NCBI GenBank assembly: GCA_944390725.1
Contig: CALXQU010000017.1
Location: 1 to 39,563, forward strand
DNA length: 39,563 nucleotides
Source: an uncultured Spirochaetaceae bacterium
GTDB lineage: Bacteria; Spirochaetota; Spirochaetia; Sphaerochaetales; Sphaerochaetaceae
Reading direction: 5' to 3'
The notes beneath the pieces are model-generated. The model saw nothing but the letters and a program-made list of their open reading frames with translations. It searched no databases and was not told where the DNA came from. The first letter of the stretch is position 1. Each line of letters starts with the position of its first letter. The position numbers and the translations under genes were made by a program. Positions 8,489 to 16,429 of this stretch are shown here, in pieces.

Positions 8489-11250
8489 TTCTTGAGATAC
8501 CTCCTGAGGAACTGGCCTGTATAGCTTCCCTCGGTGGCCGCGACCTCCTCGGGAGTGCCTTCCGCGACGATGCGCCCGCCATCGTCACCGCCCTCCGGCC
8601 CGAGGTCGATGATCCAGTCGGCGTTCTTGATCACGTCGAGGTTATGCTCTATCAGGATAACCGTATTGCCCTGGTCGACAAAGCGCTGCAGCACCTCCAG
8701 GAGCTTCTTCACATCGACGAAGTGCAGCCCCGTGGTGGGCTCGTCAAGCACGTAGAGCGTCCTGCCGGTCTGCACCTTCGAGAGCTCCAGCGAGAGCTTC
8801 ACCCTCTGCGCCTCCCCTCCGGAGAGGTCCAGGGCGCTCTGCCCGAGGCGGATATAGTCGAGCCCGACATCCATCAGCGTCTGCAGCTTCCTGACGATTT
8901 TCGGATGGGCCGAGAAGAACGAGAGCGCCTCGGCAACCGTCATGTCGAGCACATCGGCTATCGTCTTGCCCTTGTAGGTGACTGCCAGCGTCTCCCTGTT
9001 GTAGCGCCTGCCGTGGCAGACATCGCATTTCACGTAGACATCAGGCAGGAAGTGCATCTCGATCTTCAGCTGCCCGTCCCCTGAGCAGTTCTCGCAGCGC
9101 CCTCCCTCGACATTGAAGGAGAACCTGCTCGACGTGTAGCCCCTGGCCTTCGCCTCCGGAACCGAGGCGAAGAGCTCCCTGATGGGGGTGAAGACGCCTA
9201 CGTATGTCGCCGGATTGGAGCGCGGCGTGCGTCCGATCGGCGTCTGGTCGATGGAGATGACCTTGTCGATATTGTCGAGCCCGTAGACCTTCGCATCCGA
9301 CTCCGCCTCCATGGCGACCTCGCCGCTGCCGACCTTGCGTGAGGCGGCTGGCAGGAAGACCTCGTTGAGGAGCGTCGACTTCCCCGATCCCGATACGCCG
9401 GTGATGACGGTGAAGGTACCCAGCGGTATCTTCACGTCTATGTCCTTGAGGTTGTTCTTCCTGCATCCCCTGAGCGTGATGAACTCGCCATTGCCCTTCC
9501 TGCGCTGGGGCACGGGGATCGTTATGGCGCCGGAGAGGAACTGCCCCGTCACCGATTCCGGCACCCTGGAGACCTCCTCCGGCGTCCCTGCGGCGACTAC
9601 ATGGCCGCCGAGCTCGCCTGCCCCCGGCCCGAGGTCGACAAGGTAATCGGCCGAGCGGATGGTATCCTCGTCATGCTCGACGACGATCACGGTATTGCCG
9701 AGGTCACGCAGCCTCAGGAGCGTGTCGATAAGGCGCTGGTTGTCCCTCTGGTGGAGGCCTATCGAAGGCTCGTCAAGCACATAGAGCACGCCCGTGAGGG
9801 ATGAGCCGATCTGCGTCGCCAGCCTGATGCGCTGGGCCTCGCCGCCCGAGAGCGTCGCCGCCGAGCGCGAGAGCGTCAGGTAGCCGAGCCCCACGTCCTT
9901 GAGGAACGTAAGGCGCGAGCGGATCTCCTTGATGATGTCATGGGAGATGGCCTTCTCGGTCTCCGTAAGCTGGAGCCTGTCGATGAAGTAGAGCGATGAA
10001 TCGACGCTCAGCTTCGTGGCGTCCATGATATCCAGCCCTCCGACATATACGGAAAGGGCTTCCTTCCGGAGCCTGTTGCCATGGCATACGGGACAGGGGT
10101 CATCCTTCTTGTACATATCGTAGATCATCCTCATCTGGAAGGAGCGCATCCTCTCATACTCCTCATCCAGCGTGGGGATGACACCCTTGAAGCCAGGGCA
10201 GCCGTAGAAGAGCCCCTGGTAGATGTCCTTCGGCAGCTTGCCGATGGGGGTGTCCGGATCGACGCCCGACCTGCGCAGGAAGGCAAGGAGCGGCTGTATC
10301 CTGCCCTTGTCCCTGGGATTGAAGAGCTTGATGGCGCCGTGCCGGATATCCGCATCGCGGTCGGGGACGAGGCGCGATGCGGAGAAGACCCTCTTGGTGC
10401 CGATGCCGTTGCACTCGGGGCAGGCGCCGAATGGGGAGTTGAAGGAGAAGAAGCGTGGCTCGATCTCGGGGAACGTGAAGCCGCAGTCAGGGCAGCCGTT
10501 CTTCTCGCTGTAGATCTCCCTCTTCCCCTCCTCGGGGAACTCTATCTCCACGAGCCCATTGGCAAGGTCGGTGCAGCGCTCGATGGCATCGGCGATCCTC
10601 GTCCTCTCCGAGGGCCTGTTCCTGACCCTGTCGACGAGGATGGAGACTGTATGCTTGATGTTCTTCTCCAGGGCGGGTATGCCCTCCTCGAGGGAATAGA
10701 CCTTCCCGTCTATCTCAGCGCGGAGATAGCCTGACCTGAGGGCTTCCTCCAGCACGCTGCGGTACTCCCCCTTCCTGCCTCTGGCGATGGGTGCCATGAT
10801 CTGCATCCTGGCATCCTCTGGATGCATGGCTATCAGGTCCATGATCTGGTCGATGGACATCTCGGAGATCTCACGCCCGCATCTGGGGCAGCGCTTCCTG
10901 CCGACCCTCGCCCAGAGCAGCCTGTAGTAATCGTAGATCTCGGTGACGGTGCCGACGGTCGACCTCGGGTTCCTGTTCGTCGACTTCTGCTCTATCGCGA
11001 TAGCGGGCGAAAGCCCCTCGATGAGGTCTACATCGGGCTTCTCGAGCCGGCCGAGGAACATCCTCGCATAGCTGGAAAGGGACTCCATGTACCTTCTCTG
11101 CCCCTCGGCGAAGATCGTGTCGAAGGCCAGCGAGCTCTTGCCGGAGCCGGAGAGCCCGGAGATGACTATAAGGGAATCCTTGGGCAGGTCCAGGTCTATA
11201 TCCTTGAGATTGTGCTCCCTGGCACCTCTGATTATCAGCTTGTCATTCAT
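8485..11250 (-). CDS. uvrA: Excinuclease ABC subunit A
   Basis: Damage-recognition ATPase of nucleotide excision repair. The 921 residues include two ABC modules: Walker A GLSGSGKS (about 32-39) and GVSGSGKS, each with an LSGGEAQR signature. Zinc-binding Cys pairs occur in CPDCGF...CPECNG and CENCSG...CDVCHG. I start at ATG 11250 (MNDKLIIRGAREHNLKDIDL), which matches the family N-terminus; the frame stays open for 48 more codons upstream but these lie in ispG and look non-coding. The start overlaps the ispG stop by 8 bases, showing translational coupling. Confidence 0.97.
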   Translation of the reverse strand: MNDKLIIRGAREHNLKDIDLDLPKDSLIVISGLSGSGKSSLAFDTIFAEGQRRYMESLSSYARMFLGRLEKPDVDLIEGLSPAIAIEQKSTNRNPRSTVGTVTEIYDYYRLLWARVGRKRCPRCGREISEMSIDQIMDLIAMHPEDARMQIMAPIARGRKGEYRSVLEEALRSGYLRAEIDGKVYSLEEGIPALEKNIKHTVSILVDRVRNRPSERTRIADAIERCTDLANGLVEIEFPEEGKREIYSEKNGCPDCGFTFPEIEPRFFSFNSPFGACPECNGIGTKRVFSASRLVPDRDADIRHGAIKLFNPRDKGRIQPLLAFLRRSGVDPDTPIGKLPKDIYQGLFYGCPGFKGVIPTLDEEYERMRSFQMRMIYDMYKKDDPCPVCHGNRLRKEALSVYVGGLDIMDATKLSVDSSLYFIDRLQLTETEKAISHDIIKEIRSRLTFLKDVGLGYLTLSRSAATLSGGEAQRIRLATQIGSSLTGVLYVLDEPSIGLHQRDNQRLIDTLLRLRDLGNTVIVVEHDEDTIRSADYLVDLGPGAGELGGHVVAAGTPEEVSRVPESVTGQFLSGAITIPVPQRRKGNGEFITLRGCRKNNLKDIDVKIPLGTFTVITGVSGSGKSTLLNEVFLPAASRKVGSGEVAMEAESDAKVYGLDNIDKVISIDQTPIGRTPRSNPATYVGVFTPIRELFASVPEAKARGYTSSRFSFNVEGGRCENCSGDGQLKIEMHFLPDVYVKCDVCHGRRYNRETLAVTYKGKTIADVLDMTVAEALSFFSAHPKIVRKLQTLMDVGLDYIRLGQSALDLSGGEAQRVKLSLELSKVQTGRTLYVLDEPTTGLHFVDVKKLLEVLQRFVDQGNTVILIEHNLDVIKNADWIIDLGPEGGDDGGRIVAEGTPEEVAATEGSYTGQFLRRYLKK

Positions 11251-12280
11251 CTTCAATAGCCTCGAATAGAGCCTCTTCCGCCTCATCTGCGGAGACAGCG
11301 GCATGAAGCAGGCCTCCCTTGTAGAGATAGACCTTGCCGCCGACGCCCGTAAGCGCGAAGTCGGCAGAGGCTGCCTCACCCGGTCCGTTGACAAGACATC
11401 CCATTATAGCAACGGTGATGTCCTTATCAATAGAGAGGAGCCTGTTCCTGACCTTCCGCTCGAAGGCGATCGTATCGAAGGTGTGGCGGCCGCATCTCGG
11501 GCAGGAGATGATCCTGACGCCGCCCCTGCGGAGCCCCATCGATGAGAGGAGCTCCCTGGCCGCTATCACCTCATCCTCCCGGCTGCCGCTCATGGATATC
11601 CTGATGGTATCCCCTGCGCCTGCGGAGAGTATCCTCGAAAGCGCCAGCGTGGAGCGCACGGCGGAGATTACCGGGCTTCCTGCCTCGGTCACGCCTATGT
11701 GCTGCGGATACGGGGAGAGGGATGCCAGCCTGATTGCGGCCTGGGCTGTCTCATCGCCATCGGAGCTCTTGAGGGAGATGACGGTATTGCGGAAATCCAT
11801 CGATTCGAAGAGGTCTATATAGCGGAGGGCGCTTTCCACCATGATATCTGGGACGGAGCCCTTCATGTCCTTGGGAAGGGATCCTGAGTTGAGGCCAATC
11901 CTGATGGCGGCCCCTGAGTCCCTGGCGGCAGCCACGACCTCCCTTGTCTTCCATTCCGCCCCTATATTGCCGGGGTTGATGCGTATCTTGGCAGCGCCCG
12001 ACTCCAGCGCGAGCATGGCAAGCCTGTAATCGAAGTGGATATCGGCGACGACCGGTATCGGGGAGCGCCTGGCGATTTCCGAGAATGGCGCGGCATCATC
12101 CTTCGAGGAGAAGGAGAACCTGATGATATCGCAGCCGATCGAGGCAAGCGCGTTAATCTCGGAGACGATTCGTCCGGCATCATCCATCGTATATGCCCGG
12201 TCATACATGGTCTGTATCCTGACAGGGGCCTTGCCGCCTATCTCAAGGCCTCCTGCATATGCGCTCAGAGTCGAGAACAT
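11243..12280 (-). CDS. ispG: 4-hydroxy-3-methylbut-2-enyl-diphosphate synthase (GcpE/IspG)
   Basis: Iron-sulfur enzyme of the MEP isoprenoid pathway that converts MEcPP to HMBPP. The 345 residues have a TIM-barrel half (VVADIHFDYRLA, KIRINPGNIG, IRIGLNSGSL) and a C-terminal cluster domain with the three ligand cysteines C260, C263 (SCPRCGRHTFDT) and C295 (GCLVNGPGE), plus the conserved Glu302. It is the compact bacterial form. Its ATG shares one base with the stop of the yhcH-like gene (TGATG), and an AGGTAGG site lies just upstream. Confidence 0.97.
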   Translation of the reverse strand: MFSTLSAYAGGLEIGGKAPVRIQTMYDRAYTMDDAGRIVSEINALASIGCDIIRFSFSSKDDAAPFSEIARRSPIPVVADIHFDYRLAMLALESGAAKIRINPGNIGAEWKTREVVAAARDSGAAIRIGLNSGSLPKDMKGSVPDIMVESALRYIDLFESMDFRNTVISLKSSDGDETAQAAIRLASLSPYPQHIGVTEAGSPVISAVRSTLALSRILSAGAGDTIRISMSGSREDEVIAARELLSSMGLRRGGVRIISCPRCGRHTFDTIAFERKVRNRLLSIDKDITVAIMGCLVNGPGEAASADFALTGVGGKVYLYKGGLLHAAVSADEAEEALFEAIEDE

Positions 12281-12594
12281 CAGCCTACCTTCACCATCGA
12301 TACGCGGGCATCGCCTTCCTTCCTGGCAAGGTACGGCTCTCCGGGAAGATAGAGGACGAACATCCCCTGCCCCGCCCTGACCACGGCCAGCGGATCCGAT
12401 GAATCAGGCTCCTCGCGCCATGATGTAGACATCAATGCCTCACCTTCCTCGACTATGAACAGGGTCGACCGCTCCCTGTCCACTTCGAACCGATTGAAAT
12501 CCGGGCAGGGCACCTTCCCATAGGCCCCTATATCCCTCAGTCCCTCTGACAATGAGCTGTAAGCCCCAAGCGAGGAAAGCATATCTGAAACCAT
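12280..12594 (-). CDS. Short YhcH/YjgK/YiaL-like cupin protein
   Basis: From ATG 12594 the protein has 104 residues. The start (MVSDMLSSLGAYSSLSEGL) and end (MFVLYLPGEPYLARK then VSMVKVG) match the opening helix and the last strands of the YhcH/YjgK/YiaL family (DUF386), small cupin-like proteins linked to sialic-acid or sugar metabolism. The family is usually about 150 residues; the middle segment with the HRxYIDIQYVLEGEE-type block is missing, so ligand binding may be lost. The upstream frame extends to 12663 but the TATAAT at 12601-12606 overlaps it, so I use the inner ATG. It is the first gene of the operon that runs to ybeY. Confidence 0.5.
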   Translation of the reverse strand: MVSDMLSSLGAYSSLSEGLRDIGAYGKVPCPDFNRFEVDRERSTLFIVEEGEALMSTSWREEPDSSDPLAVVRAGQGMFVLYLPGEPYLARKEGDARVSMVKVG

Positions 12595-12600
12595 ATGCCC

Positions 12601-12630
12601 ATTATAGTTTCTAAGGGCTGGGGGAATCAA
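12601..12630 (-). promoter_or_regulatory. Promoter of the yhcH-ispG-uvrA-lptD-phoH-pgpH-ybeY operon
   Basis: On the minus strand TTGATT (12630-12625) and a perfect TATAAT (12606-12601) are 18 bases apart. The ATG of the first gene lies six bases after TATAAT, so transcription should begin at or next to the start codon, giving a leaderless mRNA. No Shine-Dalgarno is present. The promoter lies in the last codons of the Rpn-tail gene. Confidence 0.65.
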
Positions 12631-12859
12631 CGGAAGGACTACGTGAGGTACAGGAAGGCACACTCACGGAACCGTCATCGATGCTCCTGCGGATTGATTC
12701 CACTTCACCAAGGGAAAGCCCTGAGAACTCAGCGATCTGCGGCAGCGGGACAGAGCCGTCGGCAATCATCCTCCTAGCGGTATCTGCCGCTGCTTCCTTC
12801 AGGCCTATTCTCCAGCCTTCCCTCCAGCCTTCCTTCAGGAAATCATCGAATTTACTCAT
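12611..12859 (-). CDS. Stand-alone C-terminal tail of an Rpn (PD-(D/E)XK) family protein
   Basis: 82 residues. The segment FLKEGWREGWRIGLKEAAADTARRM followed by IADGSVPLPQIAEFSGLSL resembles the C-terminal tail of Rpn-family recombination-promoting nucleases (transposase_31-like proteins), which ends in charged G-rich repeats and a small helix-turn-helix-like segment. The nuclease domain is absent. The ATG at 12859 has a GGAG 10 bases upstream, so it could be translated, and small proteins from the 3' part of rpn genes (RpnS) are known to be made and to antagonise the toxin. It may equally be a remnant: upstream sequence reads as degraded protein in another frame. The last about 20 residues look non-native. 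Confidence 0.45.
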   Translation of the reverse strand: MSKFDDFLKEGWREGWRIGLKEAAADTARRMIADGSVPLPQIAEFSGLSLGEVESIRRSIDDGSVSVPSCTSRSPSVDSPSP

Positions 12860-12888
12860 ATTCTTCAGTCTCCATCAGAGGGATATGC

Positions 12889-12969
12889 TCATTCCACTTC
12901 CTCAAGCGGAAGCCCGGAGAACTCAGCGACCTGCGGGAGCGGGATAGTGCCATTGGCAATCATCCTCCT
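12889..12969 (-). pseudogene. Rpn C-terminal tail fragment (copy 2)
   Basis: Read on the minus strand this gives RRMIANGTIPLPQVAEFSGL then PLEEVE and a stop, nearly identical to residues 28-54 of the neighbouring 82-residue protein. There is no start codon or upstream domain, so it is a remnant. Confidence 0.6.
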
Positions 12970-13058
12970 GAACCAGGGATACGGCTATGAATAACGCGAG
13001 GAGCATGATCAGGGATGGATCCATCCCGCTCGTGAAGGTCGCTGAGTTCTCCGGGCTT
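12910..13058. repeat. Inverted repeat made by two Rpn tail fragments
   Basis: The 23 bases at 12910-12932 are the exact reverse complement of 13036-13058; weaker complementarity extends on both sides. The arms are the conserved VAEFSGL-coding part of two Rpn tails in opposite orientation, separated by 103 bases. Confidence 0.8.
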
Positions 13059-13103
13059 TCGCTTGATGAGGTCGAGAAGCTGAAAAGGAGCATTGATATC
13101 TGA
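12987..13103 (+). pseudogene. Rpn C-terminal tail fragment (copy 3, opposite strand)
   Basis: A 38-residue plus-strand frame includes SMIRDGSIPLVKVAEFSGL and DEVEKLKRSIDI, ending in TGA. It is the same Rpn tail as the two minus-strand copies. ATG 12987 lacks a ribosome binding site. It is almost certainly a remnant of a gene that once faced the other way. Confidence 0.6.
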
Positions 13104-13153
13104 TCATCCCTGGAAAAACTGGAGCTAGCCCGAAGGTAGACAATCTTCATGAA

Positions 13154-13193
13154 ATTGCCTCCCGGAGATATCAGATATCTCCAAGGAGGCAAT
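13154..13193. repeat. Nested palindrome, possible terminator of the fimbrial operon
   Basis: Two perfect 9-bp arm pairs are stacked: ATTGCCTCC with GGAGGCAAT, and inside it GGAGATATC with GATATCTCC, with a single-base loop and a 1/2-base internal bulge. It lies 50 bases past the last gene of the chaperone-usher-like operon. On that strand it is followed by TTTCAT, a poor T tract, so it could end the operon, protect the mRNA 3' end, or be a mobile palindromic element. Confidence 0.6.
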
Positions 13194-13242
13194 AGAAATG
13201 CCAAAGGCTTCAGTTCAGAAAGAATTGAATCGTGATAACACC

Positions 13243-13866
13243 TTACACTGATTCAACTGTTGCTGTGATGGATGCAGTAAATGATTCTGCCGACTTCCCA
13301 TCAAGGGAGGTTGTGGTGATTCTCAATGGAACTGCTGTAAACTTTATCCTTTCGTTATTATCTACCCCATCATATGTATGGGTTATAACACTTTCTGTGC
13401 CAGTTACCGCATTTTGATCATTCTCATTAACAGTCAAATACACCTTTGATGTCGAAGTTTCGTTAGTGATAGTATACCCAAGGGTCTCTTCGCCATCATC
13501 ACCAGTTCCAGTCAGGACAGTACCGGAAAGGATTACCTCAGCGCTGATATTTGAGTTGAAGTTCGCTGCAAGATACAGAGACTCTTCTGGACTATATGCA
13601 GTATTATCGGTCTCAGACATTGCAAGTGAAAGTTCTTCTTCACTGCCAAAAGCATTTGCCTTTGCATTATCAAAACTAGTATTGTCCTTGGTAAAACCAA
13701 CCCAGACATATTGGCTTGTAGCAACATTAGGCTCAAGCTTGATTTTCAGGGTAGCTGATGTAACTGAATCAGCACTGACAGTCACCCCTGGCTCCAAGGC
13801 ACTCGCAAATACAAAGCATGACGCAATCAGCAATATGCCAAGCAATGCAATCATCTTCTTGTTCAT
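13243..13866 (-). CDS. Secreted beta-rich subunit of the chaperone-usher-like locus (distal gene)
   Basis: 207 residues with a clear signal peptide (MNKKMIALLGILLIASCFVFASA). The mature part is rich in Ser, Thr and Val with alternating strands and ends FTASITATVESV, the C-terminal strand motif of the whole family here. The N-terminal part has SQYVWVGFTKDN, also seen in the next gene as SQYVKVGFSENP, so these two are paralogues. A strong AGGAGGAG precedes the ATG. It is last in the operon, A+T-rich and separated by a hairpin-containing gap, which would fit an abundantly made major subunit. I know no named family for it. Confidence 0.6.
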   Translation of the reverse strand: MNKKMIALLGILLIASCFVFASALEPGVTVSADSVTSATLKIKLEPNVATSQYVWVGFTKDNTSFDNAKANAFGSEEELSLAMSETDNTAYSPEESLYLAANFNSNISAEVILSGTVLTGTGDDGEETLGYTITNETSTSKVYLTVNENDQNAVTGTESVITHTYDGVDNNERIKFTAVPLRITTTSLDGKSAESFTASITATVESV

Positions 13867-13880
13867 CTCTCTCCTCCTAT

Positions 13881-13901
13881 GCTTTTATATCCATATAAAG
13901 C
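13881..13901 (-). promoter_or_regulatory. Intercistronic hairpin before the last subunit gene
   Basis: GCTTTATAT and ATATAAAAGC form a 9-bp stem with one bulged base and a GG loop, in the 63-base gap between the last two subunit genes and just before the AGGAGGAG ribosome binding site. It could tune processing or translation of the distal gene. No experimental basis. Confidence 0.35.
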
Positions 13902-13929
13902 TATTAATTGTTTTTCCATTCAACTGAAC

Positions 13930-14586
13930 TCATCCTGCTGCGATAGTCGCTGTGATTTCAGTAGAATAATAAGTTGTTGTTTCGTCAGTTCCTGAAGAAA
14001 CAGGATCAGTCACAATCTCAAGCTTATAACAGCCAAAAGTCTTTGTAGGTGCTTGTTGCCCATCTCCGCCACGAGTAATAAATGCTTCGGTAGTTGGGTT
14101 TTCCGTACCCGTATCAGCACCAGGTTTCGCTACTGTCAGTACAGGCTCTTCCTCGGTAACATCAGCAGTATGACCATCCTGACGTATTCCTGTCACAGTA
14201 AATCCAAGATGGTCATCCGTCGGAGTTCCTGTTTCAGCGGTATAACCCTGCATCGACTTTGCTGAAAGCTTCAGATCACAGGAAAGGTTGGTATACATAA
14301 TCGCATACAGATAAAGCGGTGACATTGTATTCGTAGCCTTTCCATCGCCACCTACTGTAAGTCCAAGCTTTTCATCAGTTATTGGCGACTCGCCAGACAG
14401 CTTTCCATTTGACTCGGTTACGGGATTTTCCGAAAAGCCAACCTTTACATACTGGGATGCTGAATCCAGCAAATTAAAATAAGCCGTAACTGTAGCTACT
14501 TTATCTCCCTTTATATCATCAAAAGTTGCTGCAAACAGAACTGCAGAAGCCAAGATAAGCACTAAGAACAATAACCCCTTCTTCAT
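13930..14586 (-). CDS. Secreted beta-rich subunit of the chaperone-usher-like locus
   Basis: 218 residues. Signal peptide MKKGLLFLVLILASAVLFAA, then a Thr/Ser/Gly-rich mature part. It shares SQYVKVGFSENP with the downstream neighbour and ends YYSTEITATIAAG, the common final strand. The middle part (SPLYLYAIMYTNLSCDLKLSAKS) resembles the corresponding strand pair in the neighbour (SLYLAANFNSNISAEVILSG). It begins 16 bases after the stop of the preceding gene, with AAGGAGA upstream of the ATG. Function is inferred from position and from the shared motif. Confidence 0.6.
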   Translation of the reverse strand: MKKGLLFLVLILASAVLFAATFDDIKGDKVATVTAYFNLLDSASQYVKVGFSENPVTESNGKLSGESPITDEKLGLTVGGDGKATNTMSPLYLYAIMYTNLSCDLKLSAKSMQGYTAETGTPTDDHLGFTVTGIRQDGHTADVTEEEPVLTVAKPGADTGTENPTTEAFITRGGDGQQAPTKTFGCYKLEIVTDPVSSGTDETTTYYSTEITATIAAG

Positions 14587-14602
14587 TTTCTATCTCCTTG
14601 TC

Positions 14603-15121
14603 TTATATGTTATTCACCTCAAGAGTGATCGTACCTTTGTAATAGCCGGGAATTGCTTCGAGCGATTCCAGTGAGATATCGATGCGCTCAGACCCGACCG
14701 TTGATTTGAATCCAGTGCCCATAGCAACAACAGGTTTTGATGCATAGTCATCTGAATATCCCAATACCGTCTTCTCCCCCTGGTATTCCCAGCCTGCATT
14801 CCAATCGATTACCCTATCCTCAATCGATTTCATCGCCTCTCCTGAAAGGGAGATATTCAAGGGGGACGATGAAGCAATCTTCCAATAGACATAGATCGGT
14901 GCAGGATTATCCGGGTCTATATCAAACGAATCGGATATCTTCTCAGGTTCATCTGCCCATGAGTCCACAGGTTCGGAAGAGAATCCGAAGACCATGCTGT
15001 CTGGAAGGCTGACTTTGAAATCAAGGGTATCGCTGTGCTGTCCACGGGCCTCATCAAGAGAAGCGAAGACAGCTGCAATGCAGATGATTGATAATGTAAC
15101 CAATAAAAGCAGTCTCTTCAT
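14603..15121 (-). CDS. Secreted beta-rich subunit of the chaperone-usher-like locus (smallest)
   Basis: 172 residues, the most compact of the set and about the size of a single pilin domain. Signal peptide MKRLLLLVTLSIICIAAVFA. The mature N-terminus reads SLDEARGQHSDTLDFKVSL, an extended polar/hydrophobic alternation such as a donor strand would need, followed by VFGFSSEPVDSW (compare VGFS in the two downstream genes). It ends PGYYKGTITLEVNNI, the shared C-terminal strand. The gene starts 9 bases after its upstream neighbour. Role as a pilin is inferred. Confidence 0.6.
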   Translation of the reverse strand: MKRLLLLVTLSIICIAAVFASLDEARGQHSDTLDFKVSLPDSMVFGFSSEPVDSWADEPEKISDSFDIDPDNPAPIYVYWKIASSSPLNISLSGEAMKSIEDRVIDWNAGWEYQGEKTVLGYSDDYASKPVVAMGTGFKSTVGSERIDISLESLEAIPGYYKGTITLEVNNI

Positions 15122-15130
15122 CTTCGTCTC

Positions 15131-15763
15131 CTATTCCGTAGTTACGACCACAGCGATACGTCCGGTATAGCGCCCAAGCGGCGGAGGCGTCTCACCGAAT
15201 TCAGTAAATCCCGGCATCCTGATCTCGAATGTGGCCCATCCATTCAGATTGCCGCCTGTCTCCACGATGCTTTTCCTATCCAATTGGATTCCTCTGGAGG
15301 CAAGAGCCAGAGAAATCATCGGATTGCTGACTGGAATCCCCGAGCTGGAAGGATTCCCTGATACCACCAAATCTGATACTGAATAATTCAGCCCTCTTGC
15401 ACTGTCGTGATCCGATATCAGCATATAGCCGTTATCAGCACTCTGAAGGTTCTCTGAATAGAAGTACATCGATATGGTGACATATCTGCTATCTGCTATT
15501 TCCTGCAGGGTGGTACCCATGCTCCAATATACCCCTATTGGCTCAGCATCGCTTTCATCTCCATAGCGGGCGGAAAATGATACTGCCTCAACAGGAGCTG
15601 GGAGATTCGTATCAGACGGCGTGCCGCTGAATGCGTCCGGATCATAGAACATCAGCGTTATAGGCGCGAACTTCTCCAGCTCAAGGAATAAGCTAGTATC
15701 AATCGCGCAGATACCGTAGATGGAAGAAACAGCTATCATGATGGAAACAAGCAACCTCCTCAT
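15131..15763 (-). CDS. Secreted beta-rich subunit of the chaperone-usher-like locus
   Basis: 210 residues with a signal peptide (MRRLLVSIMIAVSSIYGICA). The mature sequence contains ITLMFYDPDAFSG and ends PLGRYTGRIAVVVTTE, the clearest example of the shared P-x-G-x-Y strand motif, similar to the end of spore-coat-U/archaic pilin domains. Its ATG overlaps the stop of the upstream gene by 4 bases (ATGA). The stop codon is TAG. Function inferred from context. Confidence 0.6.
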   Translation of the reverse strand: MRRLLVSIMIAVSSIYGICAIDTSLFLELEKFAPITLMFYDPDAFSGTPSDTNLPAPVEAVSFSARYGDESDAEPIGVYWSMGTTLQEIADSRYVTISMYFYSENLQSADNGYMLISDHDSARGLNYSVSDLVVSGNPSSSGIPVSNPMISLALASRGIQLDRKSIVETGGNLNGWATFEIRMPGFTEFGETPPPLGRYTGRIAVVVTTE

Positions 15764-16428
15764 ACACTACCTCCCTGCACGCCTTCATCGCTGTGGATCG
15801 TTACGGTAATCGTCGTCTCATAATCAGAAGTCCCTGCATGCTCAATCTCCACGAGCTCTGCCCTGCTGAAATAGGCTTTGAATTCCCAGCTCTTTATATC
15901 AGGGATATTCCTCGAAGCAGGTCCATAGAGATTAGCAGATGAATCAACAGCATTCCCATCGATATCTACTACTGTAGCCACAGCGGCCTGCTTATCCATC
16001 TCGGTAATCGATACATGGAAAGGAATATAATCAGCTGGGGAAACTGCCAGCGGGGAAATGCTGTAATCTATCCAGATGCTGTCCCTCGTAAATAGCTGCA
16101 CGAAGAAGTAGAAAAGTTTGGTTGAATAAAGATTATCGGCATCACTCCATTCAAATGGGAATCTTGGAGAGGTTTGAGTCCCCCCTTCTACTATACCCGT
16201 AGCAGTTTCCTGGAACCTTGTCTTCAAATCATTAGGTAATTGGTCAACGAATCCATACTCAAACCTGTCTTTGAATTCAAAGACGACCTCCATATCCCCC
16301 ATTGATACGCCTGCATCTACGCGGGAATCCAGATTCTGTGCAGGGAGCGGAAGTGCACCAACCAGAAGCAGGATGGAAATCATCATCCTGCCAAAGGCTG
16401 TAGATGCTGTTCTGCCTTCTATCCTCAT
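15760..16428 (-). CDS. Secreted beta-rich subunit of the chaperone-usher-like locus
   Basis: 222 residues. The N-terminus is long for a signal peptide: a basic stretch (MRIEGRTASTAFGR) before the core MMISILLLVGALPLPAQ. A start at the second Met cluster is possible, but GGAG lies about 10 bases before ATG 16428. The mature part has aromatic-rich strands (LYSTKLFYFFVQLF) and ends YETTITVTIHSDE with a short tail. It overlaps the next gene by 4 bases. Unusual for the set: the final strand is followed by about 8 extra residues (GVQGGSV). Confidence 0.55.
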   Translation of the reverse strand: MRIEGRTASTAFGRMMISILLLVGALPLPAQNLDSRVDAGVSMGDMEVVFEFKDRFEYGFVDQLPNDLKTRFQETATGIVEGGTQTSPRFPFEWSDADNLYSTKLFYFFVQLFTRDSIWIDYSISPLAVSPADYIPFHVSITEMDKQAAVATVVDIDGNAVDSSANLYGPASRNIPDIKSWEFKAYFSRAELVEIEHAGTSDYETTITVTIHSDEGVQGGSV

Positions 16429-16429
16429 C

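Noticed and set aside
11251..11394. Longer uvrA start with 48 additional codons
   Set aside because: The extra residues lie in ispG, have no similarity to UvrA, and the family N-terminus matches ATG 11250.
12889..13193. CRISPR array or insertion sequence in the repeat-rich segment
   Set aside because: The repeats are three diverged Rpn tails and one palindrome; there are no regular spacers, transposase gene or terminal repeats with target duplication.
12923..13204. Minus-strand frame of 93 codons
   Set aside because: It reads the plus-strand Rpn tail fragment backwards and crosses the inverted repeat; no coding signal.
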